DNA of 64,000 nt, from positions 5,091,466 through 5,155,465 of the forward strand of contig NZ_NKRE01000001.1 in assembly GCF_002705925.1 (NCBI RefSeq), read 5' to 3'. The translations under genes were made by a program, and so were the position numbers. This stretch comes from Mycobacterium ostraviense. Lineage in GTDB: Bacteria; Actinomycetota; Actinomycetes; Mycobacteriales; Mycobacteriaceae. Below, in pieces: positions 35,358 to 44,663 of the stretch. The notes below the pieces were generated by a model, which had not been told where the DNA came from, made no database searches, and saw nothing but the letters and a program-made list of their open reading frames with translations. The first letter of the stretch is position 1; each line of letters starts with the position of its first letter.

Positions 35358-35665
35358 GACCTTCTCCGGGTCGGGCCGATCTCCGACGCGAAATACGCGC
35401 TCGCCGCCTTGAGCACCTCGTTGACTTCACGCAGCCGCTTATTCTCCACGCGCAGCCGCCGGTTTTCCTCGAGCATCTCCGTCGTGGGCCGGTCGTGCCG
35501 TTCGCCGCGGTCGGCCTCTTCCTGACGAACCCAGTTCCGCAAGGCCTCCGGGTGCACGCCCAGCTGCCGCGCCAGCTGCGCGATCACCGGCTTGGGGTTC
35601 GATTCCCGATACAGTCGCACCGCGCGCTTACGCAGCTCAACCGGATACTTCCTCGTCGCTGCCAC
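35354..35665 (-). CDS. IS3-family OrfA (helix-turn-helix transposase subunit)
   Basis: A 103-residue protein: RKYPVELRKRAVRLYRESNP, IAQLARQLGVHPEALRNWVR (helix-turn-helix) and the leucine-zipper-like stretch EMLEENRRLRVENKRLREVN, then VLKAASAYFASE. Typical OrfA of IS3 elements such as IS3411-like actinobacterial forms. It is intact from ATG 35665 and ends in TGA overlapping the OrfB ATG. Confidence 0.9.
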   Translation of the reverse strand: MAATRKYPVELRKRAVRLYRESNPKPVIAQLARQLGVHPEALRNWVRQEEADRGERHDRPTTEMLEENRRLRVENKRLREVNEVLKAASAYFASEIGPTRRRS

Positions 35666-35738
35666 TCAAAACTTCCTTCCTCCAGGCTTTGCAAGATCAA
35701 ACCTGGTTCGGAAGTCTCCGCGAAAGCGGGGGAAGCAC

Positions 35739-36220
35739 ACGTCACCGCGGCGACGATGCACGGTCTGGCCTATGCCGACCTGTTGGCCGCGATCCGGTTT
35801 ATCGCCCCGTATTCGGGTTATCCGGCGGCCGCCGACGCACTTGCCCGGCTTCAGCAGGTCGCCGCCGAGACCGGCATGGACACAAGTGATCTCGACGAAT
35901 TGCCGGTGCCCGGTGTCGTGGACGCCGTGCTGGGGCGGCTTGACAGCACCGACGAATGGACTACCGAATTCGTTGATCGGCAGCTGTCGTGGGCGTGGTC
36001 GGAGGACCGACTCAGCATGCGTGAGCGTGCCATCATGGCGCTGACTTCCGACGTCGCCCTGCGGGCTCTCGACGAGTCTTTCCGCCGGCACGTCGAAATC
36101 GCGCTCGACGCCGGTCTCGGCAAGGACGGCGTTCGTGACGTGGTCCGCTTCTGCGCCGAGCACGGCATCGCACGGGTTGCGGCGGCGCTGCGGACGCTCG
36201 ACAACGTGCTGTCGGCATAG
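35739..36220 (+). pseudogene. Carboxymuconolactone decarboxylase-family gene, 5' end removed by IS3
   Basis: Directly at the IS3 edge the frame reads HVTAATMHGLAYADLLAAI, APYSGYPAAADALARLQ and then a second, related helical unit FVDRQLSWAWSEDRLSMRER, HVEIALDAGLGKDGVRDVVR. The two units resemble tandem CMD/AhpD-like domains. The first lacks its N-terminal half, including the usual RERELV helix. No ribosome site or start remains, and the missing part was not found left of the IS. It is not expected to be translated correctly. Confidence 0.7.
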
Positions 36221-36331
36221 CTGGTTCAATGGCCCCTTTACTGGGGAAATTGTTGGCGTTTCTGCGGACCCGGCATCCTCAGCAAGCGAAGCTATCGCTT
36301 ACCGATAGTGGACTTTTGCCTCTGGGTGACC

Positions 36332-37803
36332 ATGGAGCAATTGAGCGGTTTGGACGCCGCGTTCGTGTACTTCGAAACCGCCGGCGGGGCGCACGTCAGC
36401 TCGTTCGCGATCTACGACCCGTCGACGGCTCCGGGCGGCACCGTCAGCTTCGACGATGTCGCCGCGCATATCGGCTCGCGGCTCGGCGCGGACCGCGCTT
36501 TTCGCTCGGTGCTGGCTCGGGTCCCGTTCGATCTGGATCACCCGTACTGGGTGCGCGACAAGAACTTCGAGCTGAGCCGGCACCTGCACCATCTGGCATT
36601 GCCCCGCCCGGGCGGCTGGCGGCAGCTCTGTGAGCCGGTGTCGCAGCTACATGCTCAGCGCATGGATCTGAGCCGGCCTCCCTGGGAGTGCTACTTCATC
36701 GACGGGCTCGGCAAGATCGAGGGATTTCCGGACGACGCCTTCGTGGTGTGCTTCAAGATGCATCATTCGGCAGTTGACGGGATCACAGGCATGGGTATCG
36801 TCGCCGCGCTGCATGACGGCACCCCAGAAACCCGGCCCGCGCCGGCGGACGAGTGGAGCCCGGAGCGGCGCCCGTCGCCGCTGAACCTGCTGGCTCGCAC
36901 CGCGGTCAGCTACGCCCGCCGGCCGCCGCGACTGCTCTCCGCGGTCAGACACAGCGTTCCACTCCTAGCCCGGCTGCCCGCAGCGATGACCCGGTTGAGG
37001 TCGACAGGTCAGTGGAGCAAGGGTTTTTCGGCGGTGTGCCGCACACCCGCTTCAACGACCCCACGGACGGCCGTCGCAATTTTGACGGACGCGCCTACGA
37101 CCTGTCCGCAGTGTTGGCGGCACGCACGCTCGTACCCGGGGCCACGGTCAACGACGTTGTCCTCACCGGCATCGGAGGCGCGCTGCGCCGCTATCTGCTG
37201 GACAAGGGGGAGTTGCCCAAATCGTCGCTCGTCACGGCCATCCCGATGCAGGAGCACGTCAAAGGCCAGCGGGGGGCGAATCAGCTTGCGGTGGCCCGCG
37301 CGTCGCTCGGCACCAACATCGCCGACCCGATCGCCCGGCTGCGGGCCGTGCACCAGTCCAGCGCCCAGTCGAAGGCCTTTATCGAGGCCGTCGGTCCTCG
37401 CTCGTTCATCGAGTACGCCGAGTTCTTGCCGGGCGCGCTGATCGTCCCGGTGATCCGCCTCGCGAGGGCCGCACACCTCGGGCAGTGCTGGGACACCTCG
37501 TATGTGGCCAACACGTACGTGACCACCATGCGCGGCACGCAGTTCCCGATCTACCTCGTCGGCGCCCGGATGATCGCGAGCTACGGTTTCACCCCGTTTA
37601 CGCAACGGAATGGGTTGATGCACAGCGCCGTCAGCTACTGCGGACGCATGCTTGTCAGCATCAACGGCTGCCCGGCCGTGCTACCGGATATCGAGCATTA
37701 CGGCGACTGCATGGACGCTTCTTTCGCTGAACTGTTGCCACGCGAGGACCGCGGCACAGCATCGAGGCCGAAACCAGCCCGCGCGCCCGCCCACGACCGG
37801 TAA
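36332..37803 (+). pseudogene. WS/DGAT wax-ester synthase/diacylglycerol acyltransferase, one-base frameshift
   Basis: ATG 36332 opens MEQLSGLDAAFVYFETAGGA; the active motif HHSAVDG lies near residue 143. At about 37024, in the run ggtttttcgg, one T appears lost: the frame SAVCRTPAS ends the sense, while the next frame continues FFGGVPHTRFNDPTDGRR, ATVNDVVLTGIGGALRRYL, SLVTAIPMQEHVKGQRGAN and PIYLVGARMIASYG to a TAA at 37803. Restored length would be about 490, as in mycobacterial Tgs enzymes that make triacylglycerol. A second, intact paralogue is at 39175. Confidence 0.85.
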
Positions 37804-37844
37804 CCTATCCGGCTACTGCGGCGAGAGTCGCTATGTCTCTCGCG

Positions 37845-38504
37845 TCATGGTTGGCGTGTGTCCGGAGTTGCGATCACGACATCCATGACAAGTCCCATGC
37901 GATGCACGCGCGAGTGATGCTCGACGTTCCAGCCGTGTTCCAGCAGAGCGGTTACGCTGACGGGACGACACCCGCCAAAACCTTTGGCGCAACCCGCGAT
38001 AGCCTCATCCAAGTTCGCGAGATGGCTCGTTCGACGAGCCGCTCTCTGTAGCCCAGGCTGGCTATGCAGAGCCGGCCGTTGGGCGCGAGGATCCGCCGCA
38101 GATCGTCGAGCACGGTCCGGGCGTAGGCTTCGTCGAGCAGATCGAACACAAACGTAGACAGCACTCGGTCCGCGCACCCGTCATCGGCGGGTAGCGGCAG
38201 CGAGCCGTCGACAAGCGCAATCCGGGCCCGCTCGACCCAGGCGGCGACTCGACGGGTGGCCAAGCTGACCATCACCGGGCTGACGTCGACGCCGAGGTAG
38301 TTGACCGTAGGCGGCAGCGACGACAGCAAGCGCGCGGCTAACCGACCAGTGCCGCAACCGAACTCAAAAAATCGTCTGGTCCCCGGCGAGGGCTGCGTTT
38401 GCCACGAGCCGGTTTATCGTCGCGTCCTCATAGAAGGCCTGCCAGTCCTGGACGCGACCGATCCGGTCGTAAAGCGAACGGGCCTCGCTCACCGTGAGCG
38501 CCAC
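37845..38504 (-). pseudogene. SAM-dependent methyltransferase, two frameshifts
   Basis: GTG 38504 follows AAGGAGGAC. The first frame reads LTVSEARSLYDRIGRVQDWQ and DQTIF. At about 38365 an extra T in a T run shifts it; the restored frame has FEFGCGTGRLAARLLSSLPP (motif I), YLGVDVSPVMVSLATRR and LDDLRRILAPNGRLCIAS. Near 37980 a base is missing in a G run, and the tail GCRPVSVTALLEHGWNVEHH, DVVIATPDTRQP completes a class I methyltransferase of about 218 residues. Function of the intact homologue unknown; a small-molecule or quinone/lipid substrate is typical. Confidence 0.8.
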
Positions 38505-38605
38505 GCGTTGTCCTCCTTGCTCCTCCGCAACCAGTCACTTTGGGGTTGCGCCGGTATAGGAAAGAGTGCGCCATGCCGATCCCGTCGTGATGCATAACGT
38601 GGTGT

Positions 38606-38886
38606 ATGCGGCGCACCAACATCTACCTTGACGAGCAGCAGACCGCGAGCCTCGACAGGTTAGCGAAACAGCAAGGTGTGTCGCGGGCCGACTTATCCGT
38701 CAGCTGCTCAACCGCGCTCTGGCCAGCGCTGACGACACCCTGGCGTCGGATCTCAAGGCGATCGACGATTCCTTCGGTACGCTTCGAGACGTTGACTTGC
38801 CGGGGCGTTTTCCTGGCTACCGCGAGGAGCACCTTGCCCGAGTGTGGCAGGGGACGTCGTGGTCCTGGTCGACTCCGATGTGCTGA
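38606..38886 (+). pseudogene. VapB-type ribbon-helix-helix antitoxin, frameshifted
   Basis: ATG 38606 starts RRTNIYLDEQQTASLDRLAK and QQGVSRADL, the ribbon-helix-helix DNA-binding and dimer arm. At about 38690 (gacttatcc) a base is missing; the next frame goes on RQLLNRALASADDTLASDLK, AIDDSFGTLRDVDLPGRFPG and the typical toxin-binding C-terminus YREEHLARVWQGT, ending at TGA 38884. It overlaps the start of the VapC remnant as in normal vapBC operons. Confidence 0.82.
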
Positions 38887-39089
38887 TCGCGCACTTGCGA
38901 GGAGTCGCCGTGGCCCGCGACTGGCTTCTCAATGTTCGGAGTCACGGACCCCTGACAATTAGCGTGGTATCGATCGCGGAGCTGATCGGCGGTATGCGGA
39001 CCGTGGAGCGGCGCGAAGTGTGGCGGTGGCAATGTCTGCTATCGCACCCTCGATCCAGACGGCGCCTCACCAGCCCCACCCCGGGGTAG
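38844..39089 (+). pseudogene. VapC PIN-domain toxin, 3' truncated
   Basis: GTG 38844 leads to VVVLVDSDVLIAHLRG, with the first catalytic Asp of the PIN domain, then GPLTISVVSIAELIGGMR, with the conserved Glu, and ERREVW. After about 39020 the family sequence stops and reads WQCLLSHPRSRR to a stop. The distal acidic residues that bind Mg2+ are missing. A normal VapC of this group is about 130 residues; about 60 remain. With VapB also broken, the module is dead. Confidence 0.8.
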
Positions 39090-39174
39090 CCCGAGCGGGT
39101 TGGCCGGGCGCATGATTCTCGGTACGAAGCGCGGGCACCCCGGGCTTGCGGTCGATCGGTCGTGGAGGTGCAAG

Positions 39175-40782
39175 ATGGCAGAGCGACGCCGGCTCGGCAT
39201 CCAGGACGCTCTGTGGTTGGAGATGGACCGGCCGAACAACCTGATGGTCGTCGACACGGTGGTTTGGACGGCCGACCCGCTCGACTGGAGCCGGGTGCGC
39301 GAAGTTATCGAGGAGCGGCTCACCACCCGCTACCCCGTGTTCCGCAGCCTGGCGGTCAAGGACCGCGACGGCTCGTGGTGGTGGGAGGTCGACGACGAGT
39401 TCGACTTCGAGCGGCACGTCACGATTGTGGACCTGAACGATCCCGACGACCGCCGCGAACTGCAGGCGCTGGTCGCCAGCCACCGCACCGAAATGCTCGA
39501 CCGCAACCGGCCACTCTGGCAAGGGATTTGGGTGAACCGCTACCGGCACGGCAGCGCGATCATCATGCGGACCCACCACGCCGTCGCCGACGGGATGCGC
39601 ATGGTCGAACTGGCGATGAGCCTGTTCGACGCGGCACCCACGGGAGGTCCGGTCCGCGGCCCCGGGGTCCTGCAGCACGCGGCGCGCCCGCACCCGCCGG
39701 GGCAGCCGATACGAGACCGGCTGCGAACGGCAGCGGGCCGAGCGGCGGGCACCGCGCGGCGCGGCAGGTCACTTCTCGAAGAGACGCTGAGCGACCCGAC
39801 CGGACGGGCGACGGACGTGGCGGCAGAGGTCATCGGGGCCGCCGCCGAACTTCCTCGAATCCTCAGTCACGCCAACGAATTTGGTCGCCTGGCTGTGCAG
39901 AACCCGGTGGGGGCCGGCCACACGATCACCACGTCGACCTGGGCGACGATGTCCGCCATCGCCGAGTCCGTACGCTCCGCCATGCGCGCCGCCCTGCCCG
40001 GCAGTGGCGCGCTGGTCGACGTGTTCTCCGCCGCGCCGGGTGACGTGGACACGCTGCGCAAGCTGCTGATCGGCACCCGCAACGACTCGACAATCTGGAC
40101 CGGCACCGCCGGCCAGGACAAAGGGGTGGCGTGGTCGGAGCCGGTGTCGCTGGCCACGGTGAAGGCCGTGGCAAAGGCGAACCGGTGCACGGTCAACGAC
40201 ATACTCGTGGCCAGTGTGGCCGGAGCGTTGCACGACTACCTGCAGGCCCACCATGCCCGTTGTTCCGCGGTGACTTTCATGATCCCGGTCAACCTCAAAC
40301 CCGTCGACGTGACGCTGCCCGACCGTCTCGGCAACGAGTTCGCGTTGGTTCAACTCGAACTGCCGACCGATCAGCCCGACCCCCTGCGAGTCCTGGCCGT
40401 GGCCAAGCGGCGGATGAACCGGATCAAGCACGGCCACGAGGCGGCCGTGGCGTTTCGCCTGCAGGAGACCATCGCCGGGTTCAATCGGCAGCTCTACGAG
40501 GCATCGGTGGACTTGTTCACCAACCGCACGATCGGCACCCTCACCAATGTTCCCGGCCCGCCGATGCCGGTCTACCTGGCCGGTAGCCAGGTGGCGGGCA
40601 TCGTCGGGTGGGCACCGGTATCGGGCAACCAGCCCATGAGTTTCACCATTTCCACCTACAACGGCAACGTCGTCGTGGGTATCGCCTGTGACAAGACCCT
40701 GGTGCCCGACCACGAAACGATAGTCGACGGGTTCGCCGGGGCCTTCGAGCGGCTGCGGGCCGCCAGCCCCGGGGTTAACTGA
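39175..40782 (+). CDS. WS/DGAT wax-ester synthase/diacylglycerol acyltransferase
   Basis: A 535-residue enzyme from ATG 39175, which has a fine ribosome site (GTGGAGGTGCAAG); the frame opens at 39100. The active HHxxxDG motif is HHAVADG at about 133. Other family blocks: MDRPNNLMVVDTVVWTADPL, NRPLWQGIWVNRYRHGSAI, CTVNDILVASVAGALHDYL, TFMIPVNLKPVDVTLPDRLG and NVPGPPMPVYLAGSQV. It acylates diacylglycerol or fatty alcohols, in storage lipid formation at the inner membrane. It follows the dead vapBC pair and a broken paralogue. Confidence 0.93.
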   Translation: MAERRRLGIQDALWLEMDRPNNLMVVDTVVWTADPLDWSRVREVIEERLTTRYPVFRSLAVKDRDGSWWWEVDDEFDFERHVTIVDLNDPDDRRELQALVASHRTEMLDRNRPLWQGIWVNRYRHGSAIIMRTHHAVADGMRMVELAMSLFDAAPTGGPVRGPGVLQHAARPHPPGQPIRDRLRTAAGRAAGTARRGRSLLEETLSDPTGRATDVAAEVIGAAAELPRILSHANEFGRLAVQNPVGAGHTITTSTWATMSAIAESVRSAMRAALPGSGALVDVFSAAPGDVDTLRKLLIGTRNDSTIWTGTAGQDKGVAWSEPVSLATVKAVAKANRCTVNDILVASVAGALHDYLQAHHARCSAVTFMIPVNLKPVDVTLPDRLGNEFALVQLELPTDQPDPLRVLAVAKRRMNRIKHGHEAAVAFRLQETIAGFNRQLYEASVDLFTNRTIGTLTNVPGPPMPVYLAGSQVAGIVGWAPVSGNQPMSFTISTYNGNVVVGIACDKTLVPDHETIVDGFAGAFERLRAASPGVN

Positions 40783-40800
40783 CGGCGGGACGGCTGTCAC

Positions 40801-41793
40801 TTATCTTTCTTCTTCGGTGCGGTGCGCGAACGTCGCGATGATCGCCTCGCGGGGCGAGTGCCAGGTCACCCCGAGCTCGGCCTGGGTGCGCGAGTCGTCG
40901 GTCGGTATCGCCGCGGTGAGCAGTTGCGCGGCTTCGAAACTGAATCCGGCTCCCAGCGGCAGTAGACCGCCGACGACATCCGCGATCCTCCCCATGGTCC
41001 GAAATGCCCCGCCGGATAGCGGAATTCGCCTGATGTGGCGCCCGGAACCGGCCTCGAGGGCAGTGATCATCTCGTCGAAGCTGAGCATCACGCCGCCGCA
41101 CACGTAACGTTTGGAGCCCTGCCCTGGGCGCAGCGCCGCGACATGCACCTCGGCGATGTCGCGCACGTCCACCATCATCATTCCGGCGTTGCGCAGTCGT
41201 GGTGCCACGCCGGCCCGAAGTATCGGTGCCCAACCCTGTTCGGTGATTCCGGGCGCCGTCGTGAAGGCCGGACCGACCACGCTCGACGGATAGGTGAGGA
41301 CAACGGGTGCGCCCTCGTCTTGCAGCCGCCGGGCAACTCGATCGGCGTACCCCTTTGTCTTGGCGTAGGCCGACCTACCCGCCGCAGTCGGAGTGTCCGG
41401 CCCGATCACCGGTCCCGGCGGCGGGAACAGGGCGCTGTAGCTGTTGATCGAGACGATCGGGTCCAGCCCGCGGTCATGCGCCTGACGCAATACCGCCTCG
41501 GTCGCATACGCATTGACCTGCCACATCAACTTCGCGCGCCGATTGTCGGTCCCGACGACGCCGGCGGCGTGCAGCACGGCGTCACAGCCGTCCAGGAGCC
41601 GCGTCACCGTGTCGGAGTCGCGGACATCGCCCGCCAGCACGGTGATCGTGCCGAGCTTGGAAAGCCGTTGCAGCAGTTGGGGATTATTCCAGCCGCGCTC
41701 GGCAAGAAGCCGCACGTCATGCCCGGCGGTCAAGAGGCCACGAACGATGTGTGCGCCGAGATATCCGGTGCCGCCAGTCACTGCGATCTGCAC
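40801..41793 (-). CDS. NAD(P)-dependent epimerase/dehydratase (extended SDR)
   Basis: A 330-residue protein starting at GTG 41793. The nucleotide loop is VTGGTGYLGAHIVRGLL; VLAGDVRDSDTVTRLLDGC and VLHAAGVVG follow, and the active site has SYSALFPPPG with SAYAKTKGYAD supplying YxxxK. This is the extended-SDR type acting on sugar nucleotides or as 3beta-HSD/dihydroflavonol-reductase-like enzymes; the C-terminal part does not decide which. It converges with the WS/DGAT gene (18-base gap). A 0.9 kb non-coding region lies upstream. Confidence 0.88.
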   Translation of the reverse strand: MQIAVTGGTGYLGAHIVRGLLTAGHDVRLLAERGWNNPQLLQRLSKLGTITVLAGDVRDSDTVTRLLDGCDAVLHAAGVVGTDNRRAKLMWQVNAYATEAVLRQAHDRGLDPIVSINSYSALFPPPGPVIGPDTPTAAGRSAYAKTKGYADRVARRLQDEGAPVVLTYPSSVVGPAFTTAPGITEQGWAPILRAGVAPRLRNAGMMMVDVRDIAEVHVAALRPGQGSKRYVCGGVMLSFDEMITALEAGSGRHIRRIPLSGGAFRTMGRIADVVGGLLPLGAGFSFEAAQLLTAAIPTDDSRTQAELGVTWHSPREAIIATFAHRTEEER

Positions 41794-42692
41794 GAATTCG
41801 TGACTCTACCGGTCGGCGGCAGACGGCAGGCGCGATCGGAGCGCGGTCATCATCGAGGCCGTGGTCCTAGGAGGCTTCTGAACAACGAACGCGGCAGGGG
41901 CGGGAAGAACGCCGACAAGGCCGTCTCTTCGGCGGTAGGTCAGACTTGATTGGTCGACAACGTGGTCTCCGATCGCGTAATCCCTTGCACCACAACATCA
42001 TCACACGCCACACCGCCCATAGCCGTCAGACACGACGATCGCTGGACGGGTTATTCAGTGCGCTCCTAGTCGGTGAGCGCTAGCGCAGAATGCCACATCA
42101 GTCACAAGAGTCTCTGTAGGGTCTGGTGCTCTTTTTGCCCACCTCACTCGGAAATTCATGGTGACCACGAATGCTGCTGGTCAACGATGTCGTCTTGCGC
42201 AGTCTTGGCTGCCTGGATCTGTTTTCGGCACACCTTGGGCTCTGTTTTTCGGCACGCCGATACCGTACCTTCGCTCAACCCTCTTGTGATGGCAGGCGTT
42301 CGGATATGTCTCACGTGCTGACCGAGTCGGCTGTCATGCCGCTGCATCGAGTGTGCAGGGACGGCTCTGAGAGTGTATGCAGGGCGGGAAAATCCACGGT
42401 CGGCCCGCCCTGACGGCACACTCGGCGCCGTCAGCGCACACTGCGAGCCCTCGGCTACAACGTCACTCTCGAACCCCTCAACAACGTTGCCTAACATCAC
42501 CGGGCAGCCGCTCACTAGCTAGCTTCTGGTCGCATTCCATTTTCGAGTGAGGTGGGCACATTGTGTATCGCCTCGGCCAGAGGCTCATGAGTCAGATGTG
42601 ACTGCCGCTACTCAAGCCACTGTAGTGACGAAATCCCGCCCACCGCATGCGTCGCCCGGGTTGCGCGCGCCACGACCATGGGCGCGCCGATG
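41794..42692. other. 0.9 kb region without an intact gene
   Basis: Open frames here are short and unconvincing. A 423-base inverted-repeat-bounded segment (42136-42558) occupies the middle; inside its right end the + strand reads RQRTLRALGYNVTLEPLNNV and a stop, which looks like a real protein C-terminus, perhaps a transposase. The 41794-42135 part shows nothing I can name. Confidence 0.55.
42136..42558. mobile_element. Small inverted-repeat-bounded element, probable IS relic or MITE
   Basis: TGCCCACCTCACTCGGAAAT at 42136-42155 is matched by the reverse complement of 42539-42558 (TGCCCACCTCACTCGAAAAT), 19 of 20 bases. The 423-base interior has no complete gene but ends in a protein-like C-terminus (LRALGYNVTLEPLNN). 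Arms of this length and fidelity at the edges of a short non-coding segment are the mark of a non-autonomous or deleted insertion sequence. A target repeat is not obvious. Confidence 0.6.
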
Positions 42693-44414
42693 TCACCCCC
42701 GCAACGCAGACGCAAAGATCCCAGGCAGTGCGGTGGGCTTGCCATCCACCAGGAACTTGACCAATCGACGGATCGTCGTCTCCGCGGTCTTGTTGGTGAC
42801 GAAGAAGACCGGCTTGGGCGATAGCGTCAACTCGCCTCCGAGGATGGCGCGCGGTGACGGCCGGAACGGGATCTCGGCGATGGCCTTCTGCACGTGCTGC
42901 AACAAGAAAGCGTTGTGTACCACCCCGGTGCCGCTGCCGATGTCCTGCGGGGTGTGCCCGGGGAACGCGCCCCAGGGCGTGTAGCCCAGCAAGAAGTTCA
43001 TCGCCGACCACACGTTGACCCCGATGTCGCCGTAGCGCAGCCCGGAAATAGCGTCATCGAAGGCCGCCGCGTTCGACTTGCGCGTCTTGGGGTCGATGAT
43101 GATCGTCGCGCCTAGCGTGCCTGGCAGCACGTCGTTGGCGAAATCGACTGCGTTGCGCATGAATTCGCGCGCCGTCTGGCCGGGAAGCCGCACGATTCCC
43201 AGGGCGCCCGCGAATACCTCGTCGCGCAGGATGCTGGCGCCGCTGTGCGGGTCGACATCGGAGATGAGCACGCGGCTCTTGTCGCCGCTGAGAAACTCCG
43301 TGCAGCGCATCCCCTCGCACGCCTGTTCGGTCTTTTCCTGCGAGCGGGGATAGTACGTGCGGCGGGGCTCGACTTCGCGCATGACGGCGCGAATTTCGGC
43401 GATGAGCTGGTCGGCCAGCGGCCAGTCTTCCGACACGATCATGACCTGGGTCGCGATGCAGTTGTGGCCGGCGTTGTTGAGCTTGCTCGTTGCGATGTGC
43501 TCGGCCTGGAACCTGACGTCGGCGTCGCTCCAGTCGCCCGGTACGACGATCACCGGGCTGAGCCCGCCCAATTCGGCCGAGATCGGCTTGTCCAGCAACG
43601 GCGTGCCGTGGGCCTTGCGCGTCGCTGCCTCGGCATCGCTACCCCACACGATTGCGTCGTAGGTCGCCGCCGAACCGGTCATGTGGATGGAGTCGACCTT
43701 CGGATGATGGGCCAGGTAGCCGCCGACGTCGGCGCCGCCGTAGACAAACCGCAGCCAGCCACGCGAGACGAAGTCATTGAAGATCTTCTCGTAGAACGGG
43801 CCGAGGTAGTCGTTGACCGGGTTCATCTTCACGACACAGACATTCCCCTGTGCGAACAACTGGTCGAGGATGTCGAGCGTCGTAATGGTTCCCACGTTGC
43901 CGGCGCCGAGGACTAATGCGACGCCCGGGTGGTCGTAGCCGGCGCCGCGGTACATGCGGGCGGCGTCCTGGCGCGTTTGCTCAGCACTGACGCCCGGCTC
44001 GATCCAGACTTGCGCCTGGTAGCCGTTGAGCAGCAACCGGTCGTAGACGGTGACCGGGAAGACGTCGACGACGACCTGGCCGTCCGGCCTGGTGTGCACC
44101 GCGTCGGCCTTGATCGGCTCCTGCCCGGCAAGTATTCGCCTGAGCACCAGGGCGTGCGAGTTGACGCCCTGGATAAAGGCCCACACACCGGTCAGCCAGT
44201 CTTCGGCGACCCAACTGGAGGTCGAGGCGATGCCTTTCGCCCTGTCAGCCGCGGCCACCATCTCCGGGGCGAAATTGAGGATCTTTTTCGGCAACGCTTC
44301 CAGCAGCGCCACCTTGGCTTCGAGGGACAGGGCGACCCAGCTGGGCGCGCTAGTGTGCAGAGCGTCAAGCGCCTTGTCGAGCGCTGTTGTATCGAGTGAT
44401 GCCTGTGTGGTCAT
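42693..44414 (-). CDS. Aldehyde dehydrogenase
   Basis: A 573-residue protein, longer than the usual 480-500. The ALDH fold is clear: VALVLGAGNVGTITTLDILD (nucleotide-binding turn), CVVKMNPVNDYLGPFYEKIF, SIHMTGSAATYDAIVWGSD, the general base Glu in ISAELGGLSPVIV at about 281 and the nucleophile Cys in NNAGHNCIATQVM at about 316. The C-terminal part has FAGALGIVRLPGQTAREFMR and GYTPWGAFPGHTPQDIGSG. It oxidises an aldehyde to acid with NAD(P)+. It is 250 bases downstream of the fusion gene on the same strand and may act on the aldehyde that the fused aldolase releases (inference). Confidence 0.9.
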   Translation of the reverse strand: MTTQASLDTTALDKALDALHTSAPSWVALSLEAKVALLEALPKKILNFAPEMVAAADRAKGIASTSSWVAEDWLTGVWAFIQGVNSHALVLRRILAGQEPIKADAVHTRPDGQVVVDVFPVTVYDRLLLNGYQAQVWIEPGVSAEQTRQDAARMYRGAGYDHPGVALVLGAGNVGTITTLDILDQLFAQGNVCVVKMNPVNDYLGPFYEKIFNDFVSRGWLRFVYGGADVGGYLAHHPKVDSIHMTGSAATYDAIVWGSDAEAATRKAHGTPLLDKPISAELGGLSPVIVVPGDWSDADVRFQAEHIATSKLNNAGHNCIATQVMIVSEDWPLADQLIAEIRAVMREVEPRRTYYPRSQEKTEQACEGMRCTEFLSGDKSRVLISDVDPHSGASILRDEVFAGALGIVRLPGQTAREFMRNAVDFANDVLPGTLGATIIIDPKTRKSNAAAFDDAISGLRYGDIGVNVWSAMNFLLGYTPWGAFPGHTPQDIGSGTGVVHNAFLLQHVQKAIAEIPFRPSPRAILGGELTLSPKPVFFVTNKTAETTIRRLVKFLVDGKPTALPGIFASALRG

Positions 44415-44663
44415 GGGGTGGTCCTATCTTTCTGTGGCGATGATGTACGCCACGCCCGCGGCTTTCCGCGTCGCTGCCTATAGGGTGCGCCGTTCGCCAC
44501 GCAGTCGGCAACGGTCAAAGGTCCTGACATCGAGTCTCGAACTGGAACGGTTGTCGGGCTAACGTCGGTCGTTTCGGGGCCGGGACAACTGCCCTTCGGC
44601 CAAGAAACAGCGAAACATGTTGCGGTTCACATGGATTGCCTTGACGACGCCGGCCGCTGGGCT

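Larger units (their letters stand above)
34395..35738 (-). mobile_element. IS3-family insertion sequence
   Basis: A 1,344-base element. OrfA and OrfB lie on the minus strand. Proposed ends: left TGAGTCCACCGG... at 34395 and right end ...TCCCCGAAGCA-type at 35738; 19 of 24 terminal bases pair when the right end is reverse complemented, with TTTC and CGGAGAC blocks shared. No matching target repeat is visible (CGG against CAC), so flanking DNA may have been lost or the ends shifted. The insertion truncates a CMD-family gene on the right side. Confidence 0.65.
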
